A DNA stretch of 64,000 nt from positions 507,558 through 571,557 of the forward strand of contig NZ_JAPDHV010000003.1 in the NCBI RefSeq assembly GCF_025971925.1, given 5' to 3'. Positions within the stretch are counted from its first letter, which is position 1, and each line of letters starts with the position of its first letter. The notes beneath the pieces are model-generated. The model ran no database searches. It worked only from the letters and a program-made list of their open reading frames with translations, and was not told the DNA's origin. The stretch is from Chryseobacterium oryctis (lineage in GTDB: Bacteria > Bacteroidota > Bacteroidia > Flavobacteriales > Weeksellaceae). Positions 18,074 through 26,775 of this stretch are shown piece after piece. A program made the translations under genes and the position numbers.

Positions 18074-20107
18074 ATGAAAAAGCAATTAACATATATAGCT
18101 GCAGCATTTTTCTTTACAGGAATGATCTCTGCACAAAAAATTGATCTTAATGCAATGCCAAAACCAGGACCGACTCCTGCTATCAACATTGCTAAACCCA
18201 AAACCTTCCAACTAAGTAACGGTCTTACTGTAATGGTTGTAGAAAACAACAAATTACCAAGAGTAAGTGCAAATCTTTCTATGGACAGACCTCCTTATTA
18301 TGAAGGAAACATAACAGGAGTAAGCCAAATTATGGCTGACCAATTGGAAAACGGAACTACAACTATAAGTAAAGACGAATTCAATAAAAAAATAGATTAT
18401 TTAGGGGCAAATCTTAATTTCTCTTCTGGCGGTGCTTTTGCTAACTCTCTTTCAAAATATTTTCCGGAGGTGTTAAGCCTAATGGCTGATGCTATCGTAA
18501 ATCCTAAATTCTCTGCAGAAGAGATTCAAAATTCTAAAGAAAGAGCCATTGAAGGTTTAAAAACTGAAGAAAAAAGTGCTTCAGCAATCGCTGACAAAGT
18601 TTCTAGAGCTTTGATGTATGGAAAAAATACTTCGAGAGGAGAATTTGAAACAGTTGAATCTATCAACAAAATTCAATTATCAGACGTACAAAACGTTTAT
18701 AAAAAATATTATGCTCCAGACAATGCATATTTAGTGATTGTTGGTGACGTGAAATTTGAGCAGGTAAAACCATTAATTGAAAAAGCATTCAGTGGATGGA
18801 AAAAGGCAAATACACCTGTTACACCTTTAGAACCGGTAAGTAATGTTGCAAAAACCGAAATCAATGTAGTTGATGTTCCTACTGCAGTACAATCTGTTAT
18901 TTCATTAAGCAACCTGACTACTCTAAAAATGAAAGACCCCAACTACTTCCCTGCGACTATAGCAAACTATATTCTTGGAGGAGGTAGCGAAGCAAGACTT
19001 TTCATGAATCTTCGTGAGAAAAACGGATTTACTTATGGAGCTTACTCAAGTATGGTCGCAAGTAAATATTCTCCTGAATTTTCGGCTGAAGCAAGCGTAA
19101 GAAACGAGGTTACAGATAAAGCTGTAAAAGAATTCATGAATGAACTTAATGCTATTTCTACTGTGAAACCAGAAGAATTGGAGAATGCAAAAGCTAAACT
19201 GAAAGGTTCTTTCATCATGTCATTAGAAAAACCAGAAACTATTGCAAGATTTGCTTTAAATCAAAAAGTACAAGATTTGCCATCTGATTTTTATACAAAC
19301 TATTTAAAATCTATCGACAAAGTAACTATTTCCGATGTTTCAAATGCTGTAAAGTCAACTATTTTACCAAACCAAAGTAGAATCTTTATTGCTGGAAAAG
19401 CTTCTGACATTTCTGAAGGTTTAGAAAAGCTAGGTTATCCGGTAAAATATTTTGACAAAGAAGCAAATCCTGTAGCTAAACCAACGGCACAAAAAGTTGA
19501 TGCTAGTGTAAGTGTAGCTTCTATAGCAGACAAGTATATTAATGCAATTGGAGGCGTAGCTGCTCTTCAAAAAATCACTTCTATTTCTACTGATGCAACT
19601 ACAAAAGTTCAGGGAATGGATATGAGCATGAAAATGATCCAAGCTAAAGGAGGAAAAATGGCAATGAACATTAGTATGATGGGAAATACAGTTCAAAAAA
19701 TTGCTTTTGACGGAAAAGATGGATATATGGAAGTTCAAGGTCAGAAAAAAGCATTTGATGACAAACAAAAAGCTAACATGGCAAAAGAAACAGAACTTTT
19801 CCCAGAATTAGCTTTTGCAAAAAATCCTGAAATAAAATTAGCAGGAATCGAAAAATACAACAATGAAGATTCTTATGTAATAAAAGGTGATAAAACAACT
19901 TATTATTACAGTGTAAAAACGGGATTAAAAACCGGAGAAGTTAAAACTGCAGAACAAGGTTCAATCCCAACAAGCTATGCTGATTACAAAGATGTATCCG
20001 GAGTGAAATTCCCTTTCACAATCATCCAAAATATGGGAGGAATGGAAATTAACTTAGCTGTACAATCTTACGTGTTAAATCAGGCTAAAGATTCTGATTT
20101 TAAATAA
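18074..20107 (+). CDS. inactive M16 subunit with C-terminal lipoprotein-sorting-like domain
   Basis: The protein is 677 residues from the ATG at 18074, which gives a proper signal peptide (MKKQLTYIAAAFFFTGMISA); an ATG at 18047 only adds nine residues before it. Residues about 40-460 are an M16 fold without HxxEH (the place reads MADQLENGTTTI) but with the partner signature EARLFMNLREKNGFTYGAYS. Residues about 475-677 form an extra domain (INAIGGVAALQKITSIS.., YKDVSGVKFPFTI) resembling outer-membrane lipoprotein-sorting (LolA-like) proteins. It would be the substrate-gripping partner of the preceding zinc peptidase; the extra domain may bind a hydrophobic ligand. Confidence 0.88.
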   Translation: MKKQLTYIAAAFFFTGMISAQKIDLNAMPKPGPTPAINIAKPKTFQLSNGLTVMVVENNKLPRVSANLSMDRPPYYEGNITGVSQIMADQLENGTTTISKDEFNKKIDYLGANLNFSSGGAFANSLSKYFPEVLSLMADAIVNPKFSAEEIQNSKERAIEGLKTEEKSASAIADKVSRALMYGKNTSRGEFETVESINKIQLSDVQNVYKKYYAPDNAYLVIVGDVKFEQVKPLIEKAFSGWKKANTPVTPLEPVSNVAKTEINVVDVPTAVQSVISLSNLTTLKMKDPNYFPATIANYILGGGSEARLFMNLREKNGFTYGAYSSMVASKYSPEFSAEASVRNEVTDKAVKEFMNELNAISTVKPEELENAKAKLKGSFIMSLEKPETIARFALNQKVQDLPSDFYTNYLKSIDKVTISDVSNAVKSTILPNQSRIFIAGKASDISEGLEKLGYPVKYFDKEANPVAKPTAQKVDASVSVASIADKYINAIGGVAALQKITSISTDATTKVQGMDMSMKMIQAKGGKMAMNISMMGNTVQKIAFDGKDGYMEVQGQKKAFDDKQKANMAKETELFPELAFAKNPEIKLAGIEKYNNEDSYVIKGDKTTYYYSVKTGLKTGEVKTAEQGSIPTSYADYKDVSGVKFPFTIIQNMGGMEINLAVQSYVLNQAKDSDFK

Positions 20108-20127
20108 AAACAGTTTATTTTCAGATA

Positions 20128-20160
20128 AAAAACGGCAACAAATGTTGCCGTTTTTATTTT
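20128..20160 (+). terminator. terminator after the M16 pair
   Basis: A 13-bp perfect stem (AAAAACGGCAACA / TGTTGCCGTTTTT) with a T-rich tail. Confidence 0.92.
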
Positions 20161-20175
20161 TACTTCAATCTTTTT

Positions 20176-20205
20176 TTGTCATTCAGTAAAAAAAGATTAA
20201 ATTTG
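20176..20205 (+). promoter_or_regulatory. promoter of secG
   Basis: TTG at 20176-20178, a 19-base spacer, then TAAATTTG at 20198-20205, the full Bacteroidota -33/-7 pattern, 25 bases before the secG start. Confidence 0.7.
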
Positions 20206-20230
20206 CCCATTCAAAAAGATATCAGAATTA

Positions 20231-20563
20231 ATGGATACTATATTTACACTATTGATGGTTCTTATTATGATTGCTAGCGTTTTACTGGTAATCGTTGTTA
20301 TGGCTCAAAATCCTAAAGGAGGAGGCCTTTCAAGTACTTTTGGAGGTGCTTCTTCAGCACAGTTTGGAGTACAAAGAACCAATGATTTCATGGAAAAAGC
20401 AACATGGACTTTAGGAGGAGTTATTATTGTTCTTATCATCCTAAGTGTTGTAATCACCGGAAAACCATCACAAGCTGCACCAACAGCTCAGCCTGTTAAG
20501 AAAGAAGCTCCTGCACAATCTACAGCTCCAGCTTCTACAACTACTCCGGCTCCAACTAAATAA
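20231..20563 (+). CDS. secG: preprotein translocase subunit SecG
   Basis: A 110-residue inner-membrane protein with two membrane helices (about 3-24 and 55-76) and the conserved SecG loop between them (MAQNPKGGGLSSTFGGASSAQFGVQ). The tail is Ala/Pro/Thr-rich, common in flavobacteria. SecG assists SecYE during protein export. It has its own promoter and terminator, so it is monocistronic. Confidence 0.95.
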   Translation: MDTIFTLLMVLIMIASVLLVIVVMAQNPKGGGLSSTFGGASSAQFGVQRTNDFMEKATWTLGGVIIVLIILSVVITGKPSQAAPTAQPVKKEAPAQSTAPASTTTPAPTK

Positions 20564-20588
20564 GACTTTAAACTTTATTTAAAAATAT

Positions 20589-20616
20589 AAGCAGCTCACA
20601 TTTGAGTTGCTTTTTT
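20589..20616 (+). terminator. terminator after secG
   Basis: GCAGCTCA / TGAGTTGC stem (one G-U pair) with a four-base loop and T6 tail; the tail runs into the 3' end of the convergent glycosyltransferase gene. Confidence 0.8.
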
Positions 20617-21448
20617 ATTTTAATTTCAATTTCTCTATTGTATGTCTTAGTTTTAAACCTGCTTTTAAAAATGAGTATTGAATAGGCTTTGAATCTTTAT
20701 AATATTTATTAATAAAAATTTGCATTGCACCATAAAAACGTTCCAAATAAACCTCATTTTTTATCGTACTTTCTCCCTTGTGATGAAGAATTGATTCTTT
20801 TCCGTAATAATAATTTTGATAACCATTCTTTAATAATGTATAGCATAAATCAATATCTTCGCCATACATAAAATAAGCATCATCTAGACCACCAACTTTT
20901 TCATAAACATCCTTTTTCACCAGCAAAAAAGCTCCGGTAATCACGTCTACTTCAGCAATATCAAACTCATCTATATCGCTTCTATAATAAGATTTTGAAC
21001 TATTTTTCTTAAAATTAACAAAAAGTTTTTCAAAAGAGTTAAACATATCCGGAATCGACCTTTTACTCTCTGGTAAAAACACTCCGTTTGCATCATGCAT
21101 TCTTACTCCAAGACATCCGAAATTTGCTTTAGAATCTGCAAAATCCAGAATATCCTTAATATAAAAACCCTCGATTTCCGTATCCGGATTTAACAGCAGA
21201 AGATATTCTCCCTTGGCTGTTTTTATTGCTTTATTATTGGCTTTTGAAAAACCCTCATTCTTTTCTGAAGAGATAAATTTAAATTCAGGAAACTCAGAAA
21301 TAAGACTTCTCCAAGAAGTATCAGTTGAGGAATTATCAACAACAATCACCTCATAATGAACCTCTTTAACATACTTACAAATAGATAAAAGACAGTTTTT
21401 AAGTAATTGAGTTACATTATAATTAACGATAATGATTGACAACTTCAT
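20615..21448 (-). CDS. family 2 glycosyltransferase (rhamnosyltransferase-like)
   Basis: A 277-residue GT-A enzyme: IIIVNYNVTQLL at the start, VVDNSSTD for nucleotide-sugar contact, the metal site LLLNPDTEIE, GAFLLVKKDVYEKVGGLDDAYFMYGEDIDLC and a final HHKGEST. This is the pattern of dTDP-rhamnose-type GT2 enzymes. No membrane helix. It is the third gene after recR and another GT2 enzyme, with 12 bp between the two transferases. Probably cell-surface polysaccharide synthesis; acceptor unknown. Confidence 0.88.
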   Translation of the reverse strand: MKLSIIIVNYNVTQLLKNCLLSICKYVKEVHYEVIVVDNSSTDTSWRSLISEFPEFKFISSEKNEGFSKANNKAIKTAKGEYLLLLNPDTEIEGFYIKDILDFADSKANFGCLGVRMHDANGVFLPESKRSIPDMFNSFEKLFVNFKKNSSKSYYRSDIDEFDIAEVDVITGAFLLVKKDVYEKVGGLDDAYFMYGEDIDLCYTLLKNGYQNYYYGKESILHHKGESTIKNEVYLERFYGAMQIFINKYYKDSKPIQYSFLKAGLKLRHTIEKLKLK

Positions 21449-21460
21449 GGTTAATCTCCT

Positions 21461-22273
21461 TTATTTTTGAGTATTTTTCTGGTTATAGTAAAATGTTCTA
21501 ATTAACAAAAATAAGTATTTAGCTTTATAAAAAAACTTAAGAAAAACATATTGAATAAAATTAATATACTTTAAATTATACATTTCTTTAATATTTTGTT
21601 GAAAGCCACTCTCCATTGCAGATAGATTAGCTGAAAGTCCGGAAACTCCAAAAGTTCTTTTTCCACCATCTGCTATTAACAGATTTTCATTAAGAATATA
21701 CATTCTGTTATTTCGAGAGACTTTCATCCAATAATTCAAATCCTCTGCATACCTTTGGTTTTTATTAAAATATCCTGTATTTTCTAAAACTTTCCTCTTA
21801 AATATAACTGTTGAAGGCTGTGCCTCATTTCTCAATAAAAGCTTTTTAAATGTAATCTGAGCAAGATTATTTATTACTTTATAAGGAAATAGAATTTCAT
21901 TGTTATTTCTTCTAGTCGCCAAAAAATCAATATTCAAATCATTATTTTGGAGATATTTAAGTTGTTTTTCGGTTTTTTGAGGTAACCATTCATCATCAGC
22001 ATCTAATAATGCAATAAAATCTCCTTCTGCTATTCTCAAACCTGCATTTCTAGCCTCAGAAACTCCCTTATTTGATTGTTTCAATAATCGAATACTCATT
22101 TCTGGATTTTCCTTGATATAATCTTCAACAATCTCCTTACTTCTATCTGTAGAACCATCATTAATAATAATAATCTCAAATTTTTCTATTCCAACAGTTT
22201 GTGCCTTAATAGAATTTAAGGCATTAATAACCGTTTTTTCGGCATTATACATCGGAATAATTACTGAAATCAT
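21461..22273 (-). CDS. family 2 glycosyltransferase
   Basis: A 270-residue GT2 enzyme: VIIPMYNAEKTVINALNSI at the N-terminus, IINDGSTDRS, ALLDADDEWLP as the metal-binding DxD region and RYAEDLNYWMKVSR as the catalytic-base helix. A hydrophobic stretch near the C-terminus (YVFLKFFYKAKYLFLLI) may hold it at the membrane. Sits 18 bp after recR and before a second GT2 gene, so all three are likely co-transcribed although recR is functionally unrelated. Confidence 0.88.
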   Translation of the reverse strand: MISVIIPMYNAEKTVINALNSIKAQTVGIEKFEIIIINDGSTDRSKEIVEDYIKENPEMSIRLLKQSNKGVSEARNAGLRIAEGDFIALLDADDEWLPQKTEKQLKYLQNNDLNIDFLATRRNNNEILFPYKVINNLAQITFKKLLLRNEAQPSTVIFKRKVLENTGYFNKNQRYAEDLNYWMKVSRNNRMYILNENLLIADGGKRTFGVSGLSANLSAMESGFQQNIKEMYNLKYINFIQYVFLKFFYKAKYLFLLIRTFYYNQKNTQK

Positions 22274-22291
22274 TAAAATATATATGAAAGG

Positions 22292-22906
22292 TTAAGCTCC
22301 GCCTTCGTTATAAGGTAATCTATTCATAATAGACCTTCCTAAAGAAATCTCGTCGGCATATTCAAGTTCATCGCCTACAGAAATTCCTCGAGCAATACTT
22401 GAGAAATTCACGTTATAATTTTTAAATTTTTTGTAAATGTAATAAGCTGTCGTATCTCCTTCCATTGTTGCACTTAATGCAAAAATAAGCTCTTTCACCC
22501 GTCCTTTATTCAGCTTCTTTTCAATACTCGGAATATTCAATTGATGTGGACCGACACCTTCCATCGGAGAAATTTTCCCACCCAAAATCAAATATTTTCC
22601 TGTATATTTTCCTGTATTCTCGATTGCAATAACATCTCTTACGTCTTCCACAATGCAAATCAGCTCATCACTCCTCTTTTCGTTACTGCAAATTTCACAA
22701 ATATCAAAATCTGAAAAATTATGACATTCCTTGCAATACTTTATTTCATTAACAAGGTTTATTACAGAATTCCCAAGGCTTATCGCTCTGGAATTAGGTT
22801 GTTTTAATAAATGTAATGCTAAACGCAAAGCTGTTTTCCTGCCAATTCCAGGCAATCCCGAAATTTCATCTACTGCTTTAGCCAAAACTTTACTTGGATA
22901 ATCCAT
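22292..22906 (-). CDS. recR: recombination mediator RecR
   Basis: At 204 residues this is full-length RecR: helix-hairpin-helix at the start (ISGLPGIGRKTALRLALHLL), a C4 zinc finger (CKECHNFSDFDICEIC) and a Toprim domain (ICIVEDVRDVIAIENTGKYTGKYLIL, GGKISPMEGVGP). RecR works with RecO to load RecA at gaps. A -7 box lies 6 bases upstream of the start. Confidence 0.96.
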   Translation of the reverse strand: MDYPSKVLAKAVDEISGLPGIGRKTALRLALHLLKQPNSRAISLGNSVINLVNEIKYCKECHNFSDFDICEICSNEKRSDELICIVEDVRDVIAIENTGKYTGKYLILGGKISPMEGVGPHQLNIPSIEKKLNKGRVKELIFALSATMEGDTTAYYIYKKFKNYNVNFSSIARGISVGDELEYADEISLGRSIMNRLPYNEGGA

Positions 22907-22911
22907 AAATA

Positions 22912-22919
22912 CAAAAATA
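22912..22919 (-). promoter_or_regulatory. -7 element of recR
   Basis: CAAAAATA on the plus strand is TATTTTTG on the minus strand, ending 6 bases before the recR ATG, so the leader would be very short. Confidence 0.4.
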
Positions 22920-23004
22920 AGGATTATAGTTGTAAATATTATCTAGCAGCTTGTAAAACATAGCAGATTCCTATGGATTTAACAGAACCTGATGACATTA
23001 ATTA

Positions 23005-23036
23005 TTGTGAAAACTCTGAAAAATAAGTTATCTTTG
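23005..23036 (+). promoter_or_regulatory. promoter of the LURP-one-like gene
   Basis: TTG at 23005-23007, a 21-base spacer and TATCTTTG at 23029-23036, 30 bases ahead of the next ATG. Confidence 0.6.
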
Positions 23037-23066
23037 AACAGCTAAATATTAACTTGAAAAAACTAA

Positions 23067-23672
23067 ATGGTACTCAACAACCTAAACTATCCGCTAGATT
23101 TCAAATTTAAAATCACAACATTATCCAGTGATTTCAACATTACCGACAAAAACGGAAACTATGTAGCTTACGTTCGTCAGAAAATGTTTAAATTAAAAGA
23201 AGATGTTATTGTTTTTAATGACGAAAGTAAATCAAAAGAACTTTTCAGAATCAAAGCCAACAAATGGATTGATTTTAACGCATCTTATTCTTTAAATGAT
23301 TTAATTGAAAATAAAAATTTCGGAAGACTAGCAAGAAAAGGAATGCGTTCTCTATGGAAGGCAAGTTATGACATTTTAGATGCTAATGACCAACCAAAAT
23401 TTAAAGTGCAGGAAGATAGCGCATGGGTAAGGTTTTGGGACAGTTTTGTAGGTGAAATTCCAATTATAGGTATGTTCACAGGATATTTCCTAAACCCTTC
23501 CTACACAGTAACAGGCATTGACGGAAAGGCTTATTTTAAACTTAAGAAAATGCCGTCTTTCTTCGGAAGAAGATTCCAGCTTGACAGATTAATCGATATT
23601 GATGACGAAGAAGAAAGTTTGGTCATTCTTTCACTATTAATGATGACTCTTTTAGAAAGAGCAAGAGGATAA
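23067..23672 (+). CDS. LURP-one-related (tubby-like) family protein
   Basis: A 201-residue soluble protein with the look of the LURP-one/YxjI family: a beta barrel of repeated strands (FNITDKNGNYVAYVRQKMFKLKEDVIVFND, SYDILDANDQPKFKVQED, YTVTGIDGKAYFKLKKMPSFFGRRFQL) closed by a hydrophobic C-terminal helix (LVILSLLMMTLLERA). Function of the family in bacteria is unknown. It is followed after 16 bp by a small lipoprotein gene in the same direction. Confidence 0.65.
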   Translation: MVLNNLNYPLDFKFKITTLSSDFNITDKNGNYVAYVRQKMFKLKEDVIVFNDESKSKELFRIKANKWIDFNASYSLNDLIENKNFGRLARKGMRSLWKASYDILDANDQPKFKVQEDSAWVRFWDSFVGEIPIIGMFTGYFLNPSYTVTGIDGKAYFKLKKMPSFFGRRFQLDRLIDIDDEEESLVILSLLMMTLLERARG

Positions 23673-23688
23673 AAATCAACAACAAACA

Positions 23689-24180
23689 ATGAAATATTTA
23701 ATCATTTTCTTTTCAGCTTTATTATTCGTTGCATGTAAAAAAGATAAAGAAACAATCTTTGCTTCTGAAACAAAGGACTCTTTAACCATTGTTCAAGATT
23801 CAGCAGCAACAGAAAGCTCTTCATCAAAAATATTAGTCGAAAACTTTCCTTTCCCGACAGAAATAAAAGAATGTTCATGCTATTTTGCCAGAAACAAAGC
23901 AGATTTCGAAAGCGAAAAATATATTTATGCTGATGATGCAGGAAAGACAGCCTATATGAAACTTGACGGTAAAAGACTCGCCCTGAATCTCATTGCTTCA
24001 AGTGATATGGAAGTTGAAGATGAACTAAGCAAAGAAATAGAAAATAACGATTACAAAATCTCTGTAAAAGGTAAGAAAATAAAAGGAGAAGAAGCCTTAT
24101 TATTTGAAGGTGCCTTAACTATCGAAAAACCAGATGGCACTACTCTAACAATACCTATTTATGGGGAATGTGGATGTTAA
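23689..24180 (+). CDS. small lipoprotein of unknown function
   Basis: A 163-residue lipoprotein with lipobox FVACKK (Cys at about residue 16). A Ser/Thr/Glu-rich stalk follows to about residue 50, then a compact domain with a CSC pair (KECSCYFARNK) and a terminal GECGC, so four cysteines are set to form disulfides. Ends at a terminator. Likely co-transcribed with the LURP-one-like gene. Function unknown. Confidence 0.75.
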   Translation: MKYLIIFFSALLFVACKKDKETIFASETKDSLTIVQDSAATESSSSKILVENFPFPTEIKECSCYFARNKADFESEKYIYADDAGKTAYMKLDGKRLALNLIASSDMEVEDELSKEIENNDYKISVKGKKIKGEEALLFEGALTIEKPDGTTLTIPIYGECGC

Positions 24181-24204
24181 ATTATAATTAAAAAGAAATA
24201 AAAG

Positions 24205-24236
24205 AATGCTTCAGAATTATCGGAAGCATTTTTTAT
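24205..24236 (+). terminator. terminator
   Basis: AATGCTTC / GAAGCATT stem, 10-base loop, T6 tail. Confidence 0.85.
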
Positions 24237-24264
24237 TTTGTAATTTTGGTAAAAATAAAATTTT

Positions 24265-25707
24265 ATGCCGTTATCTAATATAGAACCGCAAATTATCTGG
24301 AAAAATTTCTCCAAATTAAATGCTGTTCCTAGACCATCAAAAAAAGAGGAAAAAGTAATTGCTTTCATCAAAGAATTTGGTGAAAATCTGGGGTTGGAAA
24401 CATCTGTTGATAAAGTTGGAAATGTTATCATCAAAAAACCAGCTACCGCAGGAATGGAAAACCGTAAATCAGTAGTTTTACAATCACATTTAGACATGGT
24501 TTGCCAAAAAAACAATGACGTAGATTTTGATTTCGAAACAGAAGGAATCAAAATGGAAGTTGTTGGAGATTGGGTAAAGGCAAAAGGTACAACTTTAGGA
24601 GCCGACAATGGTTTAGGCGTTGCAACAATTATGTCTATTTTAGAAAGTTCAGACATTCCTCACCCTGCTTTGGAAGCACTTTTCACTATTGACGAAGAAA
24701 CAGGAATGACAGGAGCTTTAGGCTTACAATCAGGACAATTATCTGGTGATATTTTATTAAATCTTGATACAGAAGAAGATGATGAAATTGATATAGGTTG
24801 TGCAGGAGGTGTAGATGTTACCATCACTCAAACTTATCCTACTGAATCTTCTAACGGAGAAATCGTAAAAATTGAAGTAAAAGGTCTTCAGGGAGGTCAC
24901 TCAGGAATGGATATTCATAAAGGTTTTGGGAATGCTAATATTATCCTAGGAAGACTTCTGTATATTGGTCTTGAAAATCAAAAAATTCAATTAATTTCTA
25001 TTGATGGAGGCGGATTGAGAAATGCGATTCCTAGAGAAGCTGCAGCTATATTCTCTGTTAAAAATGCAGATGAATTCATTAATGAAGTAAGTAATCTAAA
25101 AAAAGAAATTTTAGAAGAATTTGCAACAATAGAATCTAATCTTCAAATTAATATTGAAAAGACAGCATCTTCCGATAACGCAATTTCTGAAGCTGATTCA
25201 AAGAAAATTATTCTTACTTTAAAATCTCTTCACAACGGCGTTTACAGAATGAGTCCGGATGTAAAAGACCTTGTGGAATCATCTAACAATATTGCAAGAG
25301 TTGAATTAAAGAACGGAGATTTAAAAATCCTAAATCTTTCTCGTTCTTCTGTTGACTCTTCCAAAAATTCGGTTGCAGAACAACTAAAATCTGTAGCAGA
25401 CTTAGCAGGAATGAATACTGTATTCAGTGGTTCATATCCAGGATGGAAACCAAAACCTGGTTCTGAAATCGTGCAGCTAATGGAAAAAATTTACACTGAA
25501 AAATTTGGAGAGAAACCTCATGTTGTAGCTTGTCACGCAGGTTTAGAATGTGGAATTATCGGAGCTAATTACCCTGAAATGGAAATGGTAAGTTTCGGAC
25601 CAACCATCAGAGGAGCTCACTCTCCTGATGAAAAAGCCAACATTCCATCTGCTCAAAAATTCTGGGCTTTCCTAAAAGATATTTTAGCGAATATTCCTCA
25701 AAAATAA
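24265..25707 (+). CDS. pepD: aminoacyl-histidine dipeptidase (M20C)
   Basis: A 480-residue cytosolic M20 metallopeptidase of the PepD type, hydrolysing Xaa-His and other dipeptides. Metal ligands are visible: VLQSHLDMVCQ (His and Asp), LGADNGLGVAT (Asp), IDEETGMTGA (catalytic Glu and metal Glu), LNLDTEEDDEIDIGCAGG (Asp) and near the end FGPTIRGAHSPDE (His). The lid domain has GGHSGMDIH and GGGLRNAIPREA. A TAATTTTG box (24241-24248) lies 16 bases upstream of the start. Confidence 0.95.
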   Translation: MPLSNIEPQIIWKNFSKLNAVPRPSKKEEKVIAFIKEFGENLGLETSVDKVGNVIIKKPATAGMENRKSVVLQSHLDMVCQKNNDVDFDFETEGIKMEVVGDWVKAKGTTLGADNGLGVATIMSILESSDIPHPALEALFTIDEETGMTGALGLQSGQLSGDILLNLDTEEDDEIDIGCAGGVDVTITQTYPTESSNGEIVKIEVKGLQGGHSGMDIHKGFGNANIILGRLLYIGLENQKIQLISIDGGGLRNAIPREAAAIFSVKNADEFINEVSNLKKEILEEFATIESNLQINIEKTASSDNAISEADSKKIILTLKSLHNGVYRMSPDVKDLVESSNNIARVELKNGDLKILNLSRSSVDSSKNSVAEQLKSVADLAGMNTVFSGSYPGWKPKPGSEIVQLMEKIYTEKFGEKPHVVACHAGLECGIIGANYPEMEMVSFGPTIRGAHSPDEKANIPSAQKFWAFLKDILANIPQK

Positions 25708-25729
25708 ACAGATAAATTCTTTATATTAC

Positions 25730-25763
25730 ATATCCAAAATCCTAGGGTTTTGGATATTTTTTT
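25730..25763 (+). terminator. terminator after pepD
   Basis: Ten-base perfect stem ATATCCAAAA / TTTTGGATAT with a T-rich tail. Confidence 0.9.
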
Positions 25764-25783
25764 CAATTTAAAATCCAATTACA

Positions 25784-26365
25784 ATGAAAAATATCACAGT
25801 ATTTTGTGGTTCTAGTTTTGGTTCAGATGACGTTTTTAGGGAACAGGCAAGTCTACTCGGAAAAACATTAGCTAAAGAAAACATTCAACTTATCTACGGA
25901 GGAGCAAATGTAGGTCTTATGGGAGCCATTGCAGATGGAGCATTGAATGCAGGAGGAAAAGCCATTGGTGTAATCCCTCACTTTCTACAAACAAAGGAAA
26001 TTGCACACGAAAAATTAACAAAATTAATTTTAGTGGAAACCATGCATGAAAGAAAAACCAAAATGAATGATTTATGTGATGGTGTAATCGTTCTTCCTGG
26101 AGGTTACGGTACTTTGGAAGAGTTTTTCGAAATGATAACTTGGGCACAACTCGGTCTTCATAAAAAACCTATCGGAATTTTGAATATCGATGGATTTTAC
26201 AATGATTTAATCAACTTAATTCAAAATATGGTTGATAAAGGTTTTCTTAAACAAATAAATCATGACATGTTACTGATAAGTGATAATATTAATGACTTAT
26301 TAGAAAAAATGAGAAACTATGAAGCTCCTACTGTAGGAAAATGGATTTCAAAAGAAAATACATAA
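25784..26365 (+). CDS. LOG family protein (nucleoside 5'-monophosphate phosphoribohydrolase-like)
   Basis: The 193-residue Rossmann-like protein has the LOG signature: ENIQLIYGGANVGLMGAIADGAL near the start and VETMHERKTKMNDLCDGVIVLPGGYGTLEEFFEM with the PGGxGTxxE motif. Family members cleave cytokinin or purine nucleotide monophosphates to base and ribose phosphate; in bacteria it is widespread with uncertain physiological substrate. Single-gene unit bounded by hairpins. Confidence 0.9.
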   Translation: MKNITVFCGSSFGSDDVFREQASLLGKTLAKENIQLIYGGANVGLMGAIADGALNAGGKAIGVIPHFLQTKEIAHEKLTKLILVETMHERKTKMNDLCDGVIVLPGGYGTLEEFFEMITWAQLGLHKKPIGILNIDGFYNDLINLIQNMVDKGFLKQINHDMLLISDNINDLLEKMRNYEAPTVGKWISKENT

Positions 26366-26369
26366 AATA

Positions 26370-26404
26370 CAAGTCTCCTGAAAAGTTATTTTTCAGGAGA
26401 CTTG
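26370..26404. terminator. hairpin between convergent genes
   Basis: A 14-bp perfect stem (CAAGTCTCCTGAAA / TTTCAGGAGACTTG) between convergent genes. The T-tract after it is weak on the plus side and moderate on the minus side. Confidence 0.7.
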
Positions 26405-26430
26405 CAATATTAATTAAAATTAAATTCTTT

Positions 26431-26760
26431 TTAAGGATAAGGAGCTATTTCTACTTCAAGACCTTCCATTTCAGGAACAATATGCAACTGGCAACCCAAT
26501 CTACTATTATCTTTTACATGGAATGCCTCTGCCAACATTGCATCTTCTTCAGCTCCCATTTCATCAAGTCCCGGGTCGTTGATTACATAAACCTGACAAG
26601 AAGCACACATTGCCATACCACCGCAAACTCCTATAGTTCCCTCTTCCGCCAATTCATACGAACGAATAACTTCCATTAAATTCATGGACATATCCGTAGG
26701 AGCTACAATATCGTGAGTTACCCCTTCTCTATCGGTGATTTTTATATTGATATCAGACAT
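26431..26760 (-). CDS. 2Fe-2S ferredoxin (adrenodoxin/putidaredoxin type)
   Basis: The 109-residue electron carrier has the cluster motif GVCGGMAMCASC plus a distal LGCQLHI, i.e. C-x5-C-x2-C...C of vertebrate-type [2Fe-2S] ferredoxins. It follows the flavoprotein reductase gene by 15 bp, and the reductase is the likely electron donor. Terminal oxidase or other acceptor is not in the window. Confidence 0.92.
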   Translation of the reverse strand: MSDINIKITDREGVTHDIVAPTDMSMNLMEVIRSYELAEEGTIGVCGGMAMCASCQVYVINDPGLDEMGAEEDAMLAEAFHVKDNSRLGCQLHIVPEMEGLEVEIAPYP

Positions 26761-26775
26761 GATTTTTTCGCGAAA

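Noticed and set aside
26341..26679. Plus-strand frame over the ferredoxin gene
   Set aside because: It is the shadow of the well-supported minus-strand ferredoxin and spans a hairpin terminator.
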